Of a DNA stretch of 64,000 nt, positions 24,931-38,854 are shown piece after piece. The notes beneath the pieces are model-generated. The model did not search any database. It saw only the letters and a list, made by a program, of their open reading frames with translations, and had not been told where the DNA came from. The number at the start of each line of letters is the position of its first letter. Position 1 is the stretch's first letter. The stretch is taken from NCBI RefSeq assembly GCF_012034175.1, contig NZ_JAATEJ010000002.1, forward strand, positions 310,001-374,000, in the 5' to 3' direction. The position numbers and the translations under genes are program-made. The stretch comes from Actinacidiphila epipremni. GTDB taxonomy: Bacteria; Actinomycetota; Actinomycetes; Streptomycetales; Streptomycetaceae.

Positions 24931-25423
24931 GGAGCTGCTGGCCGGGGCCACCCGGTCGGCCGTCCACCTGGAGATGCGGGACGTCTACTACAGCAACCCC
25001 CGCTTCGAGGCATGGCGGCAGGGGCAGCGGGTGGACTGGGCGGACCGGGCCTCGTGGTGGCGCCCGTTCCACCAGGACATCGCCGATGCCGTGGGCCGCG
25101 GTGTGCGGGTCCGCCGCGCGCGGGTGGTGTGCGAGCCGGTGTCGGAGTACATCCGGTGGGAGCACTACGTCACGGAGGCGAACGTGCGGGCCGGCGAGCA
25201 GGTGCGGTGGCTGCCGCGCCGGGAGACCGGCAGCCTGCTCATGCCCGGCCGTGACTTCTGGGTCTTCGACGACCAGGTCGTGCGGTACAGCGACTTCGGC
25301 GGCGACGGCGCCTACGTGGGCGAGGAGTTCACCGACGACCCGGGCGTCGTGGCCTTGAGCGCGGCGGCGTTCGAGAGGGTCTGGGAACGAGCCGTCCCCC
25401 ACGAGGACTTCGAGATCGAGTAG
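24905..25423 (+). CDS. DUF6879 family protein
   Basis: A 172-residue paralogue of the protein at 14760, with matching blocks (TFEELLAGATRSAVHLEMRD, RVRRARVVCEPVSEYIRWEH, GEQVRWLPRRE, DFWVFDDQVV, FERVWERAVPHEDFEIE). It starts inside the preceding small gene and is followed 23 bases later by an intact XRE regulator. This locus is the complete version of the decayed one at 14.6-15.6 kb. The role of DUF6879 is not established. Confidence 0.8.
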   Translation: MQPRAWTFEELLAGATRSAVHLEMRDVYYSNPRFEAWRQGQRVDWADRASWWRPFHQDIADAVGRGVRVRRARVVCEPVSEYIRWEHYVTEANVRAGEQVRWLPRRETGSLLMPGRDFWVFDDQVVRYSDFGGDGAYVGEEFTDDPGVVALSAAAFERVWERAVPHEDFEIE

Positions 25424-25446
25424 CGGACGAGCACACAATAGGCACC

Positions 25447-26298
25447 ATGCCGCCGACCTCCCCGTCCACCAGCGTCCAAGCCGCCCGCCGGCGTCTCGCG
25501 GAGCGCCTGCGTGAGATCCGCCTCGACGCCGGCATCACCAAGCGGGAGGTCGCGGCTCGGTGCGGGTGGAGCGAAGCGAAGAGCGGGCGGATCGAGAACG
25601 CCCGCACCGCGCCCTCCGACGAGGACGTCCGCCAGTGGTGCCGCGCCTGCGGCGCCGACGCCCAGGCGCCCTCACTCATCGCGGCGAACCGAGCCGCCGA
25701 CTCCTTGTACGTGCAGTGGCGGCGTCTGCAGCGCACGGGCCTGAAGCAGCTCCAGACCGCCAACGCGAACCTGTTCGAGCGGACCCGCCTGTTCAAGGTG
25801 TACTGCTCCAACGTCGTGCCGGGGTTCCTCCAGACGCCCGGCTACGCGACCGCGCTGCTGCGGTCGATCGCCACGTTCCGGGGTCTGCCCGACGACGTCG
25901 CGGACGCGGTCGCGGCGCGGGTGGACAGGTCCCGGATCATCCGTGAAGGGCACCATCGCTTCGCGATAGTCCTCGAAGAGGCGGTGCTGGGGTACCGGCT
26001 CGGGGACTTCAGCGTGATGGCGAGCCAGTTGGGGGCGCTGCTGTCCGCGATGGACCTGCCGGCCGTGTCGCTGGGGATCATCCCGTCGGCGTCGCCGCGG
26101 ACGATGTGGGCGGTCGAGTCGTTCACGGTCTTCGACGACGTCCGGGTGGATCACGAGCCGTTGTCCGCCTCGGTGAAGATCACCGCGCCGGACGAGGTGG
26201 GTGTCTACCTGAAGGCGTTCGGCGCGCTGCAGCAGCAGGCCGTCTACGGAGCGGAGGCACGCGCTCTGGTGGCCAAGGCGATCGGCGAGCTGCGCTGA
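25447..26298 (+). CDS. XRE/DUF5753 (Scr1-type) regulator
   Basis: A 283-residue regulator: HTH at residues about 16-60 (LRLDAGITKREVAARCGWSEAKSGRIENxR-like), then a DUF5753 domain (VYCSNVVPGFLQTPGYATALL, IVLEEAVLGYRLGD, AVSLGIIPSASPRTMWAVESF, VGVYLKAFGALQQQAVYG). It is third in the small protein/DUF6879/XRE operon. Compared with the XRE protein at 20402 it belongs to the other subgroup, with the 'YVQWRRLQRTGLKQLQ' linker, the same subgroup as the decayed gene at 15274. Confidence 0.88.
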   Translation: MPPTSPSTSVQAARRRLAERLREIRLDAGITKREVAARCGWSEAKSGRIENARTAPSDEDVRQWCRACGADAQAPSLIAANRAADSLYVQWRRLQRTGLKQLQTANANLFERTRLFKVYCSNVVPGFLQTPGYATALLRSIATFRGLPDDVADAVAARVDRSRIIREGHHRFAIVLEEAVLGYRLGDFSVMASQLGALLSAMDLPAVSLGIIPSASPRTMWAVESFTVFDDVRVDHEPLSASVKITAPDEVGVYLKAFGALQQQAVYGAEARALVAKAIGELR

Positions 26299-26360
26299 CC
26301 GTACGGCGAAGGGGCTCCTGCCGGGCCGGGCCCGCGGCGGCTCCGGACCCGGCCGGCTCC

Positions 26361-26400
26361 GGTGGGACGGCGGGCGCCGGTGGGACGGCGGGCGCCGGTG
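26361..26400. repeat. 18-bp tandem repeat
   Basis: GGTGGGACGGCGGGCGCC occurs twice in direct tandem (26361-26396) with the start of a third copy. It lies between the convergent XRE and GGDEF genes. Confidence 0.85.
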
Positions 26401-26420
26401 GGGGCAGGGGGTGAGGGGGG

Positions 26421-27575
26421 TTACGGGTGTTGGCCGCGGATGTGGCGGCGTTCGGTGGGGTCGGTCGGGGGTGGGGCGTCGGCCAGGTGGAGGACGGGGT
26501 CTTCCGGGCCCTCGCGGCCGGCGACGACGGGGGTCGGGGAGCGCAGGGCCTTCGCGCGGTATTGCGCGGCGTCGGCGAGGCGGAAGAGGCGGCGGGCGGA
26601 GCGCACGGGGCCGATCGGGTCCGCCGTGGAGGCGACTCCGCAGGCGACGCCCTCGCCGACGTCGAGTTTCGCCGCGCGGCGGCACAGCTCGGCCGCCGCG
26701 TGCACGACCTCGTCCGCCGGGCTGCCCACCGCCACGATGCAGAACTCGTCGCCGCCGAGGCGGGCCGCCAGGCTGCCGGGGAGCATCGCGCCGCACAGCG
26801 ACAGCAGGGAGCCGAACCGTTCCAGCAGGCGGTCGCCGACCGCGTGGCCGTAGCGGTCGTTGACCTTCTTCAGGCCGTTGAGGTCGCAGACCACGAGGCT
26901 GACGGGCGAGCCATCGGTGCGGTGGCGCTCCAGCGCCTCGTCCAGCCGCTGGTCGACCGCCCGGCGGTTGCCGAGGCCGGTGAGCGGGTCGGTGAACGCC
27001 AGGCGCTGCACCTCCGCCAGGCGCTCGGTCTGCGCGATGCCGGAGGCGATGACCGCGGCCAGCACCGTCGCGAAGTCGGCGTCGCGCCGGGCGAAGGGCG
27101 GCTCTCCGTGGCCGCGCGCCACGTACACCTCGCCCCACGCCCTGCCGTGCAGCACCAGCGGCGCCACGACGCACGAGCCGCGCCCGCGCCGGCGCAGCGC
27201 CGCCGCCCGGCCCCAGCTGCTCCCGCCGGGTGACGCGCCGGTGCCCTGCGCGGTCTCGACCCACGCGTGCGGTTCGCCGCCGCGGGCCCAGGTGCCGTGC
27301 AGGAACTCCGCGATCTCCGGGAAGTCGTGCACGCTGTACGACTCGTCGGCCGGCTCCGGTTCCTCGCCGGGCGCGAGGTCGCCGTCGTTGACCAGGACGC
27401 GCAGCCGCCCGGTCTCCCGCTCCCACGCGGATACCGCCGCGAACGACCCGCCCATCGCCAGCCGTGCGCGCCGCGCCCCCGCGCGAGCGGCGTCCTGCGG
27501 TGTCTGCGCCGTCGCCAGCGCCTGCGCCAGCTCGACGACCGCCGCGAGCCGTCGATCGGCCGTCCCGTCCTCCAT
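26421..27575 (-). CDS. GAF-GGDEF diguanylate cyclase
   Basis: It makes cyclic di-GMP, a developmental brake in Streptomyces. Residues about 10-185 form a GAF-like sensor. Residues 190-355 are a GGDEF domain with FTDPLTGLGNRRAV and an intact GGDEF at 274-278. The RxxD inhibitory site that normally sits just before GGDEF is not seen, so product inhibition may be absent. No membrane helix. From memory, a GGDEF gene lies between hutH and an enoyl-CoA hydratase gene in S. coelicolor; here hutH is 20 kb away, suggesting that the intervening region is inserted or rearranged. Confidence 0.9.
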   Translation of the reverse strand: MEDGTADRRLAAVVELAQALATAQTPQDAARAGARRARLAMGGSFAAVSAWERETGRLRVLVNDGDLAPGEEPEPADESYSVHDFPEIAEFLHGTWARGGEPHAWVETAQGTGASPGGSSWGRAAALRRRGRGSCVVAPLVLHGRAWGEVYVARGHGEPPFARRDADFATVLAAVIASGIAQTERLAEVQRLAFTDPLTGLGNRRAVDQRLDEALERHRTDGSPVSLVVCDLNGLKKVNDRYGHAVGDRLLERFGSLLSLCGAMLPGSLAARLGGDEFCIVAVGSPADEVVHAAAELCRRAAKLDVGEGVACGVASTADPIGPVRSARRLFRLADAAQYRAKALRSPTPVVAGREGPEDPVLHLADAPPPTDPTERRHIRGQHP

Positions 27576-27785
27576 CCCCCCAGGTTAGGGAGCCCGCCCG
27601 CGGTCACGACGCCGGGATAGGCCGAACGGCCGCGATGCGCGCGTCGCGCGCCCTGAGCAGGGGCGAACCGCACCCGGCCGCACGCCGGGCAGCCGCCCGA
27701 GCCGGACCCGCCGGCAGCCTCCGGCGCCTGCCAGGACCGGCCGCCGACTGGCCGGGCCCGACCGCAGGCCGAGCCGCCGCCCGGC

Positions 27786-27820
27786 GCCCGCAGCCCGCAG
27801 CCCGCAGCCCGCAGCCCGCA
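27786..27820. repeat. Heptanucleotide repeat (GCCCGCA x5)
   Basis: Five exact tandem copies of GCCCGCA end six bases before the stop codon of the enoyl-CoA hydratase gene, in the gap to the GGDEF gene. The number of copies probably varies between strains. Confidence 0.95.
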
Positions 27821-27825
27821 GAGGG

Positions 27826-28635
27826 CTACTCACCCGGCCAGTCAGGTGTGCGCTTGGCGTTGAAGGCCGCGACGCCCTCCGCGCGGTCGGCGGAGAAGGC
27901 GACCGTGCGCCAGGCGGCGTCCTCGACGTCGAGGCCGGCGCGGAGGTCGAGGCCGTGGCCCAGGCGGAGGGCGCGTTTGGCGGCGCGCAGGCCGACGGGT
28001 GAGTTCGCCGCTATCCGGGCGGCCAGCTCCAGCGCGCCGGTGCGGGCCGGGGTGCCCGGGGGCGTCAGGACGTCGATCATGCCGAGGGACGCCGCCTCCG
28101 CGGCCTCGACCCGGCGGGCGGTGAATACCAGCTCGGCGGCGCGGGCGGCGCCGACCCGGCGGGGCAGCAGCTGCGTGCCGCCGCCGCCCGGGATGACGCC
28201 CACCGACACCTCGGGCAGGCCCACCACCGCCGTGCCGTCCGCCACGATCACGTCGCACGCGAGCGCCAGCTCGTACCCGCCGCCGAGCGCGTAGCCGTGG
28301 ACCGCGGCCACCGTCGGCATCGGCAGGTCCAGCACGCCCGTGTACGCCGCCCGGGCCAGCGGGCGCTGCCGGCCCAGCTCGGCGTCGGAGAGCGCGTTGC
28401 GCTCCTTGAGGTCGGCCCCGACGCAGAAGGCCTTCTCCGCCGACGAGCTGACGACGGTGACGCTCACCGTACGGTCCGCGGCGAGCGCCGCGCACGCCGC
28501 CGCGATCGACCCGGCCATCGCCGCCGACACCGCGTTCATCGCGCGCGGCCGGTCCAGCACGAGCTCGGCCACCCGGGCCCCGTGCCGCTCGACCCGCACG
28601 AACTCGCCGTACCGCACCTCACCCGTACCACTCAC
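27826..28635 (-). CDS. Enoyl-CoA hydratase/isomerase family protein
   Basis: A 269-residue crotonase. It has RPRAMNAVSAAM, the oxyanion-hole segment AFCVGADLKE, AVHGYALGGGYELALACD and LPEVSVGVIPGGGGTQLLPR, where the Glu and the GGG loop match hydratase-type active sites. It probably hydrates short enoyl-CoA esters in fatty or branched-chain acid breakdown. GTG at 28635 (VSGTGEVRYGEF) is preferred because GGGAGG lies nine bases upstream and the longer N-terminus looks non-native. It is transcribed with the direction of the NRPS operon but separated from it by 111 bases. Confidence 0.88.
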   Translation of the reverse strand: MSGTGEVRYGEFVRVERHGARVAELVLDRPRAMNAVSAAMAGSIAAACAALAADRTVSVTVVSSSAEKAFCVGADLKERNALSDAELGRQRPLARAAYTGVLDLPMPTVAAVHGYALGGGYELALACDVIVADGTAVVGLPEVSVGVIPGGGGTQLLPRRVGAARAAELVFTARRVEAAEAASLGMIDVLTPPGTPARTGALELAARIAANSPVGLRAAKRALRLGHGLDLRAGLDVEDAAWRTVAFSADRAEGVAAFNAKRTPDWPGE

Positions 28636-28746
28636 CGGACCCGCCTCCCGCGCCGACGTTAACGACCGTGAACTTCCCGTACGCCCACATCCTCGCACGG
28701 GGGTCCGACAATCCCGCCCCGGCCCGGCGGCACAAGGCCCACGACC

Positions 28747-34403
<5,657 letters not shown>

Positions 34404-34404
<1 letters not shown>

Positions 34405-35510
34405 CAGGCGAGCCCTTCCATGGAGGTCTTGAGTGCGTGCAGGAACCGCGTCGCGTCCCGCCCGTTGATCAACCGGTGGTCATAGGCGAGCCCGATGTTC
34501 GCCGGCGCCCCGTCCGGCGGCGAGGTCACGGCGAGCGCGCACACGGTGCCCGGCAGCACGAACGGCACCGCGAGCACGACGTCGGCGTCGGTGTGCAAAG
34601 TGACGACGAAATTGGCCCCGCCGAGGTCGCTCTCGCTGAACGTGCCGCTGGTCGCGGCGAGTCGGTACTTCATGAGCTGCGTCGCGATCTCCCCGAGGCT
34701 CCGCTCGGCGGCGTCCCGCACGCAGGGCACGTACAGCCCCTCCCCGAGGTCCACGGTGACCCCGATGTGCGGGACGTCCGCGAGCAGGGCGGTGTCGCCG
34801 TCCACGGCGGCGAAGAAGCGCGGGAACTCCGGCTGGAGCAGGGCGACTTCCCGTACGAACAGCTCCGCGAGCCCCACCGGCCGCCGCACCTCGCGGGTGA
34901 CCCGGGCCCCGTGGGCGAGCGCGGGCCCGAGGTCCATCCGCACGACGGTGTACGCGGCGGGGATCGTCCGATGCGACAGCGCCACGGCCCGCGCGACCCC
35001 CTGCTGCACCCGCCCGAGCGGTACGCGCACGCCACCGGGCGCGGCCTCGGCGCTGTCGTCCGGCGACGCCACGGCGGGCGCGGCCTCGGCGGGGCGCAGG
35101 GCGGCGATGTGCTCGCGGCGGACGACGGTCCTGCCGAGGGCGGCGACCTCGGCCGGGGTGACGCCCAGTTCGGCGATGAGCTGCCGGGCCGGGCGGGTGA
35201 CCAGCGGGCCGCCCTCGGCGGCGGGCCCCGGCCCCGGCTCGGGCGGAGCGCCGGCCGGCGGCGGTCCGGCCTCGGCACCCGCGGGGCCGATCGCGGCGAT
35301 CGACGCGCCCGGCCGGCAGCGGGCGCCCGCCGGCAGGCGGTGGTGCAGAACGCCGGCCGCGGTCGCCTCCAGCTCCTCGGCGGCCTTGGACGTCTCCACG
35401 ACCGCCACCGGGTCGCCCGCGGCGACCGGCGTCGCGTCGGGGACGAGCCAGTCCGTCAGGACGTACTCGGTGTCGTTGTTGTTGAGCTTCGGGACGAGGA
35501 GGTCAGGCAC
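34404..35510 (-). CDS. 2-oxoacid dehydrogenase E2 (lipoyl acyltransferase)
   Basis: A 368-residue E2 subunit. The lipoyl domain carries Lys42 in VVETSKAAEEL, a Pro/Ala linker follows, then a peripheral-subunit-binding segment (RPARQLIAELGVTPAEVAAL, about 105-140). The catalytic domain ends in YDHRLINGRDATRFL. The usual DHRxxDG motif has Asn in place of Asp (LING). It would transfer an acyl group from E1 to CoA or possibly to a carrier protein. It overlaps E1-beta by eight bases and the NRPS start by one base. No E3 gene is present, so a housekeeping E3 would be needed. Confidence 0.88.
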
Positions 35511-36471
35511 GGAGGGTCTCCAGGATCGTGCGGTGGACGGCCTCCGCGCCGACGAGGACGTCGCGTTCGAGGTGGGCGGCGGTGGGGATGACGGAGTCGG
35601 CGGAGTGGATCAGGGTGACGGGGCCGGAGAGGCGGGACCAGTGCCGGGTGTGCAGGACATGGGCGACCTCCGCACCCCACGTGCCGCCCGCCGTGCCCTC
35701 CTCGACGACGAACACCCGGTCCACCTCCGGCAGTTCGAGCTCCACCGGATACAGCCGGGAGGGCACGAGCAGCGTGCAGAGCACGTCCTCCTCGACCAGC
35801 AGCGTGCGCATCGCGGCCAGCACCCGGTGCGCGACCCCGCCGCCGGCGACGACCACGCAGTCCGGCCGCTCCCCGGGCAGCGACACCTCCGCCACCGCTC
35901 CTTGCGCGCGCAGCGCGAACGGCGGCTCCACCTCGTACATCGCCCGGGTGTAGAGGACCTTGTCCTCGAACAGCACGCAGGGCTCGGCCCGTTGCAGCAT
36001 CTCCGCGAAGACCTCGGCGTTGTCGCGGAAGGGCGAGGTCTCGTAGAGCGCGAGCCCGGGCACGCCGACGAAATGCTTCTGGAGGCTCTGGCTGTGCGTG
36101 GGCCCGTAGCCGCGCCCACCGCCGACGGGGCAGCGCAGCACCATCCGCATCGGCACCCTGGAGCCGTACATGGAGACGGACTTGGCGGCGAAGTTGACCA
36201 ACTGGTCGAAGGCCAGCGCCGCGAAGTCGCCGAACATCATCTCGACGACCGCCCCGTCCCCGGCGAGCGCGAGCCCGGCCGCCACGCCGGTGATCGCGTT
36301 CTCGCTGATCGGCGTGGTCAGCACCCGCTCGGGGAAGCGGGTGGACAGCCCCCGGGTGATCTTGAAGGCGCCGCCGTACGGGTCGGCGACGTCCTCGCCG
36401 AGCAGGTGCACGGTCGGATCGTGCTCCATGAGGCCGTGCAGTGCGGCGTTCAGGTTCTCCGCGACCCTCAT
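35503..36471 (-). CDS. 2-oxoacid dehydrogenase E1 beta subunit
   Basis: The 322-residue transketolase-like subunit (MRVAENLNAALHGLMEHDP, LLGEDVADPYGGAFKIT, TTPISENAITGVAAGLAL, EMMFGDFAALAFDQLVN, PVGGGRGYGPTHSQS) forms the thiamine-diphosphate active site with E1-alpha. It overlaps E1-alpha by four bases and E2 by eight, so the three proteins are translationally coupled. The set resembles acetoin/pyruvate-type complexes; the 2-oxoacid substrate cannot be predicted from sequence. In this operon it probably supplies an acyl unit to the NRPS pathway. Confidence 0.9.
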   Translation of the reverse strand: MRVAENLNAALHGLMEHDPTVHLLGEDVADPYGGAFKITRGLSTRFPERVLTTPISENAITGVAAGLALAGDGAVVEMMFGDFAALAFDQLVNFAAKSVSMYGSRVPMRMVLRCPVGGGRGYGPTHSQSLQKHFVGVPGLALYETSPFRDNAEVFAEMLQRAEPCVLFEDKVLYTRAMYEVEPPFALRAQGAVAEVSLPGERPDCVVVAGGGVAHRVLAAMRTLLVEEDVLCTLLVPSRLYPVELELPEVDRVFVVEEGTAGGTWGAEVAHVLHTRHWSRLSGPVTLIHSADSVIPTAAHLERDVLVGAEAVHRTILETLRA

Positions 36472-37391
36472 GCCGGCTCCCTCCCGGTGACGTCCGCGGC
36501 GACCGCGTCGATACGGGCCCGGGCGGCGGCGTCGAGCCGGGCGAACCGCTCGGGGTCGGCGGCGGCGTAGCGCGGGTACCAGTCGGCGGCGTGCGCGGCG
36601 GCGATCTCCTCGGCGCCGCGGGTGTCGTCGCCCTTGCTGTGCGGGCCGAGCCGGTGGGTGGCGAACTCCGCGACGAGCGGCCGTCCTTGCCGTACGGCGG
36701 CGACCGCGGGCGCGAGCAGCGTACGGATCGCGTCGAGGTCGACGGAGTCGGTGCGGAGGTGGGCGATGCCGAACGCGGCGGCGCGGCCGGCGATGGTGCC
36801 GGCCATGTTGCGTGCGGTGGGGGTGGATTGGGCGATGCCGTTGTTCTCCACGACGACCAGCAGCGGCAGTTGCCACAGCGCGGCGAGGTTCAGTGCCTCG
36901 TAGACGCCGCCCTCGCCGAAGGTGCCGTCGCCGATGTAGACGCAGGCCAGGGCGCCGGGTTCGGCGCGCTTGAGGTGCAGGGTGACACCGCAGGCAACCG
37001 GCAGGCTCTCGCCCTGGACGCCGGTGGACAGATACCGGTCGCGCCGGATGTGCTGGCTGCCGCCGACCCCGCCGCAGACTGCCCCGCGGCGGCCCATGAT
37101 CTCGGCGAGCAAGCCCTCGGGGTCGCGGTGCCGGGCAAGGTAGTGGCCGTGGCCGCGGTGGTTGCTGAAGACGTGGTCGGCGGGCCGCAGCAGCGGTTCG
37201 AGGGCGACGGGTACGTACTCCTGGCCGAGGCAGGTGTGGGTCGTGCCGTTGAGCATGCCGCGCTCGAAGAGGTCGAGGAGCTTGCGCTCGAAGGCGCGGA
37301 TGGTGAGCAGCTGGGTGAGGTCGTCGTCGGACGGGCCGACCGCGCTGACCTGGCCCGACGCGTGGGAGCGCTCCCAGATCGAGACGCTCAC
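36468..37391 (-). CDS. 2-oxoacid dehydrogenase E1 alpha subunit
   Basis: A 307-residue ThDP-binding subunit with RGHGHYLARHRDPEGLLAEIMGR, the GDGTFGEGG...ENNGIAQST thiamine-pyrophosphate motif and the phosphorylation-loop-like RLGPHSKGDDTR region. It decarboxylates a 2-oxoacid and reductively acylates E2. GTG at 37391 overlaps the stop of the upstream C-PCP gene by four bases (GTGA). It is the first of three coupled dehydrogenase genes inside an NRPS operon, which strongly suggests a dedicated pathway role. Confidence 0.9.
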   Translation of the reverse strand: MSVSIWERSHASGQVSAVGPSDDDLTQLLTIRAFERKLLDLFERGMLNGTTHTCLGQEYVPVALEPLLRPADHVFSNHRGHGHYLARHRDPEGLLAEIMGRRGAVCGGVGGSQHIRRDRYLSTGVQGESLPVACGVTLHLKRAEPGALACVYIGDGTFGEGGVYEALNLAALWQLPLLVVVENNGIAQSTPTARNMAGTIAGRAAAFGIAHLRTDSVDLDAIRTLLAPAVAAVRQGRPLVAEFATHRLGPHSKGDDTRGAEEIAAAHAADWYPRYAAADPERFARLDAAARARIDAVAADVTGREPA

Positions 37392-38854
37392 CGGCGGACC
37401 ACCGCAACGACACCGGCGACGGTGGAGTGGTCGAAGAAGTCGTCCAGGCCGATCTCCAGGCCCAGTTGCTCCTGCATACGGGCGATGATCCGGGTGATGG
37501 TGAGCGAGTGGCCGCCGAGGTCGAAGATGTCGTCGTGCAGGCCGATCGGCGACTGCTCCAGCACCTGCTCCCAGATCTCCCGGACCTGCGCGACCAGCGG
37601 GTCGGCCGCGGCGAGCGCGTCGTCCTCGGCATCCTGGGCCGCGGGCGCGGGAGTTGGCACCGTCGCGGCTGCGGCGGGCGGTGGTTCCACCGGGGCGGCG
37701 AAGTCGACGAGGTCGGCGAGCCGGCGCCGCGGTCCGGCCGCGATCGCGGTGAGCAGCCGCGTGAGGTCGTCCACCAGGCGCCCGGCGGCGGGCAGTTCGA
37801 GCGGGTCGTAGCGCAGGCTGGCGAGGGCGCCGTCCGGGCCGTGTGCGACCTGGAGTTGCAGGGCGCCGCGCACGCTGTGGTTGAAAGCCAGCCAGCTCAC
37901 CTCGCCCAGCGGGCTGCGGCCCTGCGGCAGCCGCCGGTAGCTGATCGACACCGGGGCGAGCGCGGTGTGCGGCCGGAGCCCCGGCACCGCGCGGGCCAGC
38001 GGGACCTCGCGGTAGCGGTAGACCTCGCGCAGTTCGGCGCGCAGGGCCGCGGCGAAGTCGGCGAAGGGCGTGCTGCCCGACGGCCGGGAGGCCAGCGGGA
38101 GTTCGTTGACGTACGGGCCGATGTGCCCGGCCTCGCGCGGGGTGCGGGTGCTGAGGTCCAGCGCGGTGACGACCTCGGGGTTGCCGTAGGAGGCGAGCAG
38201 GGTGTGGACGGCGGCGACCAGCACCTCGAAGGGCGTCAGGCCCTCGATCTCCGGGATGCCCAGCGGCAGTTCGAGGACGTCTGCGGCGGCGGCGCCGCGC
38301 GAGCGCAGGAAGCCGCCGGGGATCGCGGTGTCGGCGGCCTCGTGCCGGCGCCCGGCCCAGAAGACCGCCGCCTCGGGCAGCAGTGCGGCGACCCGCTCGC
38401 GCTGCTCGGCGGCGTGGTCGGCGGGCTCCGACTCGGGCAGGACGGCGCCCTCGTAGGCGGCGGCGAGGTCGGCGACCAGGACGTCCTTGGAGGCGCCGTC
38501 GAAGACCAGGTGGTGGGCGACGGCGACCAGCGTGTCCTCGCCGACCAGCGCGAAGCGCACGAGCGGCCCGGTGCGCAGGTCGAAGGGCCGGGTGACGGCC
38601 TCGGCGAGGCTGCCGGCCTCCTCCAGCGCGGGGAGCTGCGCGGCGGGCACCAGCACCGGGTCGCCGCCGGTGTCGTCCAGCGCGCAGCCGAGCAGCGGAT
38701 GCCGCTCGACGACGGCCCGGCACGCCTTGGCGAGCGCGCCGCGGTCCGGGGCGGCGTCCAGGGCGATCACGATCGGCATGTGGTAGGCGGTGCCGGCGCC
38801 CATGCGGGCGGCGATCCACATCCCATGCTGGGTGAAGGAGAGTTGGCGGTTCAT
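37388..38854 (-). CDS. Condensation-PCP didomain NRPS protein
   Basis: A 488-residue protein without an A domain. The C domain (about 5-390) starts QLSFTQHGMWIAARM and has an intact HHLVFDG motif. After a Pro/Ala linker, a PCP (about 415-488) carries DLGGHSLT with the phosphopantetheine Ser. It probably receives an acyl or aminoacyl group from the upstream AMP-ligase or from a trans-acting A domain and condenses it. The start overlaps the ligase stop (ATGA), so the two are coupled and probably act on the same group. Confidence 0.88.
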   Translation of the reverse strand: MNRQLSFTQHGMWIAARMGAGTAYHMPIVIALDAAPDRGALAKACRAVVERHPLLGCALDDTGGDPVLVPAAQLPALEEAGSLAEAVTRPFDLRTGPLVRFALVGEDTLVAVAHHLVFDGASKDVLVADLAAAYEGAVLPESEPADHAAEQRERVAALLPEAAVFWAGRRHEAADTAIPGGFLRSRGAAAADVLELPLGIPEIEGLTPFEVLVAAVHTLLASYGNPEVVTALDLSTRTPREAGHIGPYVNELPLASRPSGSTPFADFAAALRAELREVYRYREVPLARAVPGLRPHTALAPVSISYRRLPQGRSPLGEVSWLAFNHSVRGALQLQVAHGPDGALASLRYDPLELPAAGRLVDDLTRLLTAIAAGPRRRLADLVDFAAPVEPPPAAAATVPTPAPAAQDAEDDALAAADPLVAQVREIWEQVLEQSPIGLHDDIFDLGGHSLTITRIIARMQEQLGLEIGLDDFFDHSTVAGVVAVVRR

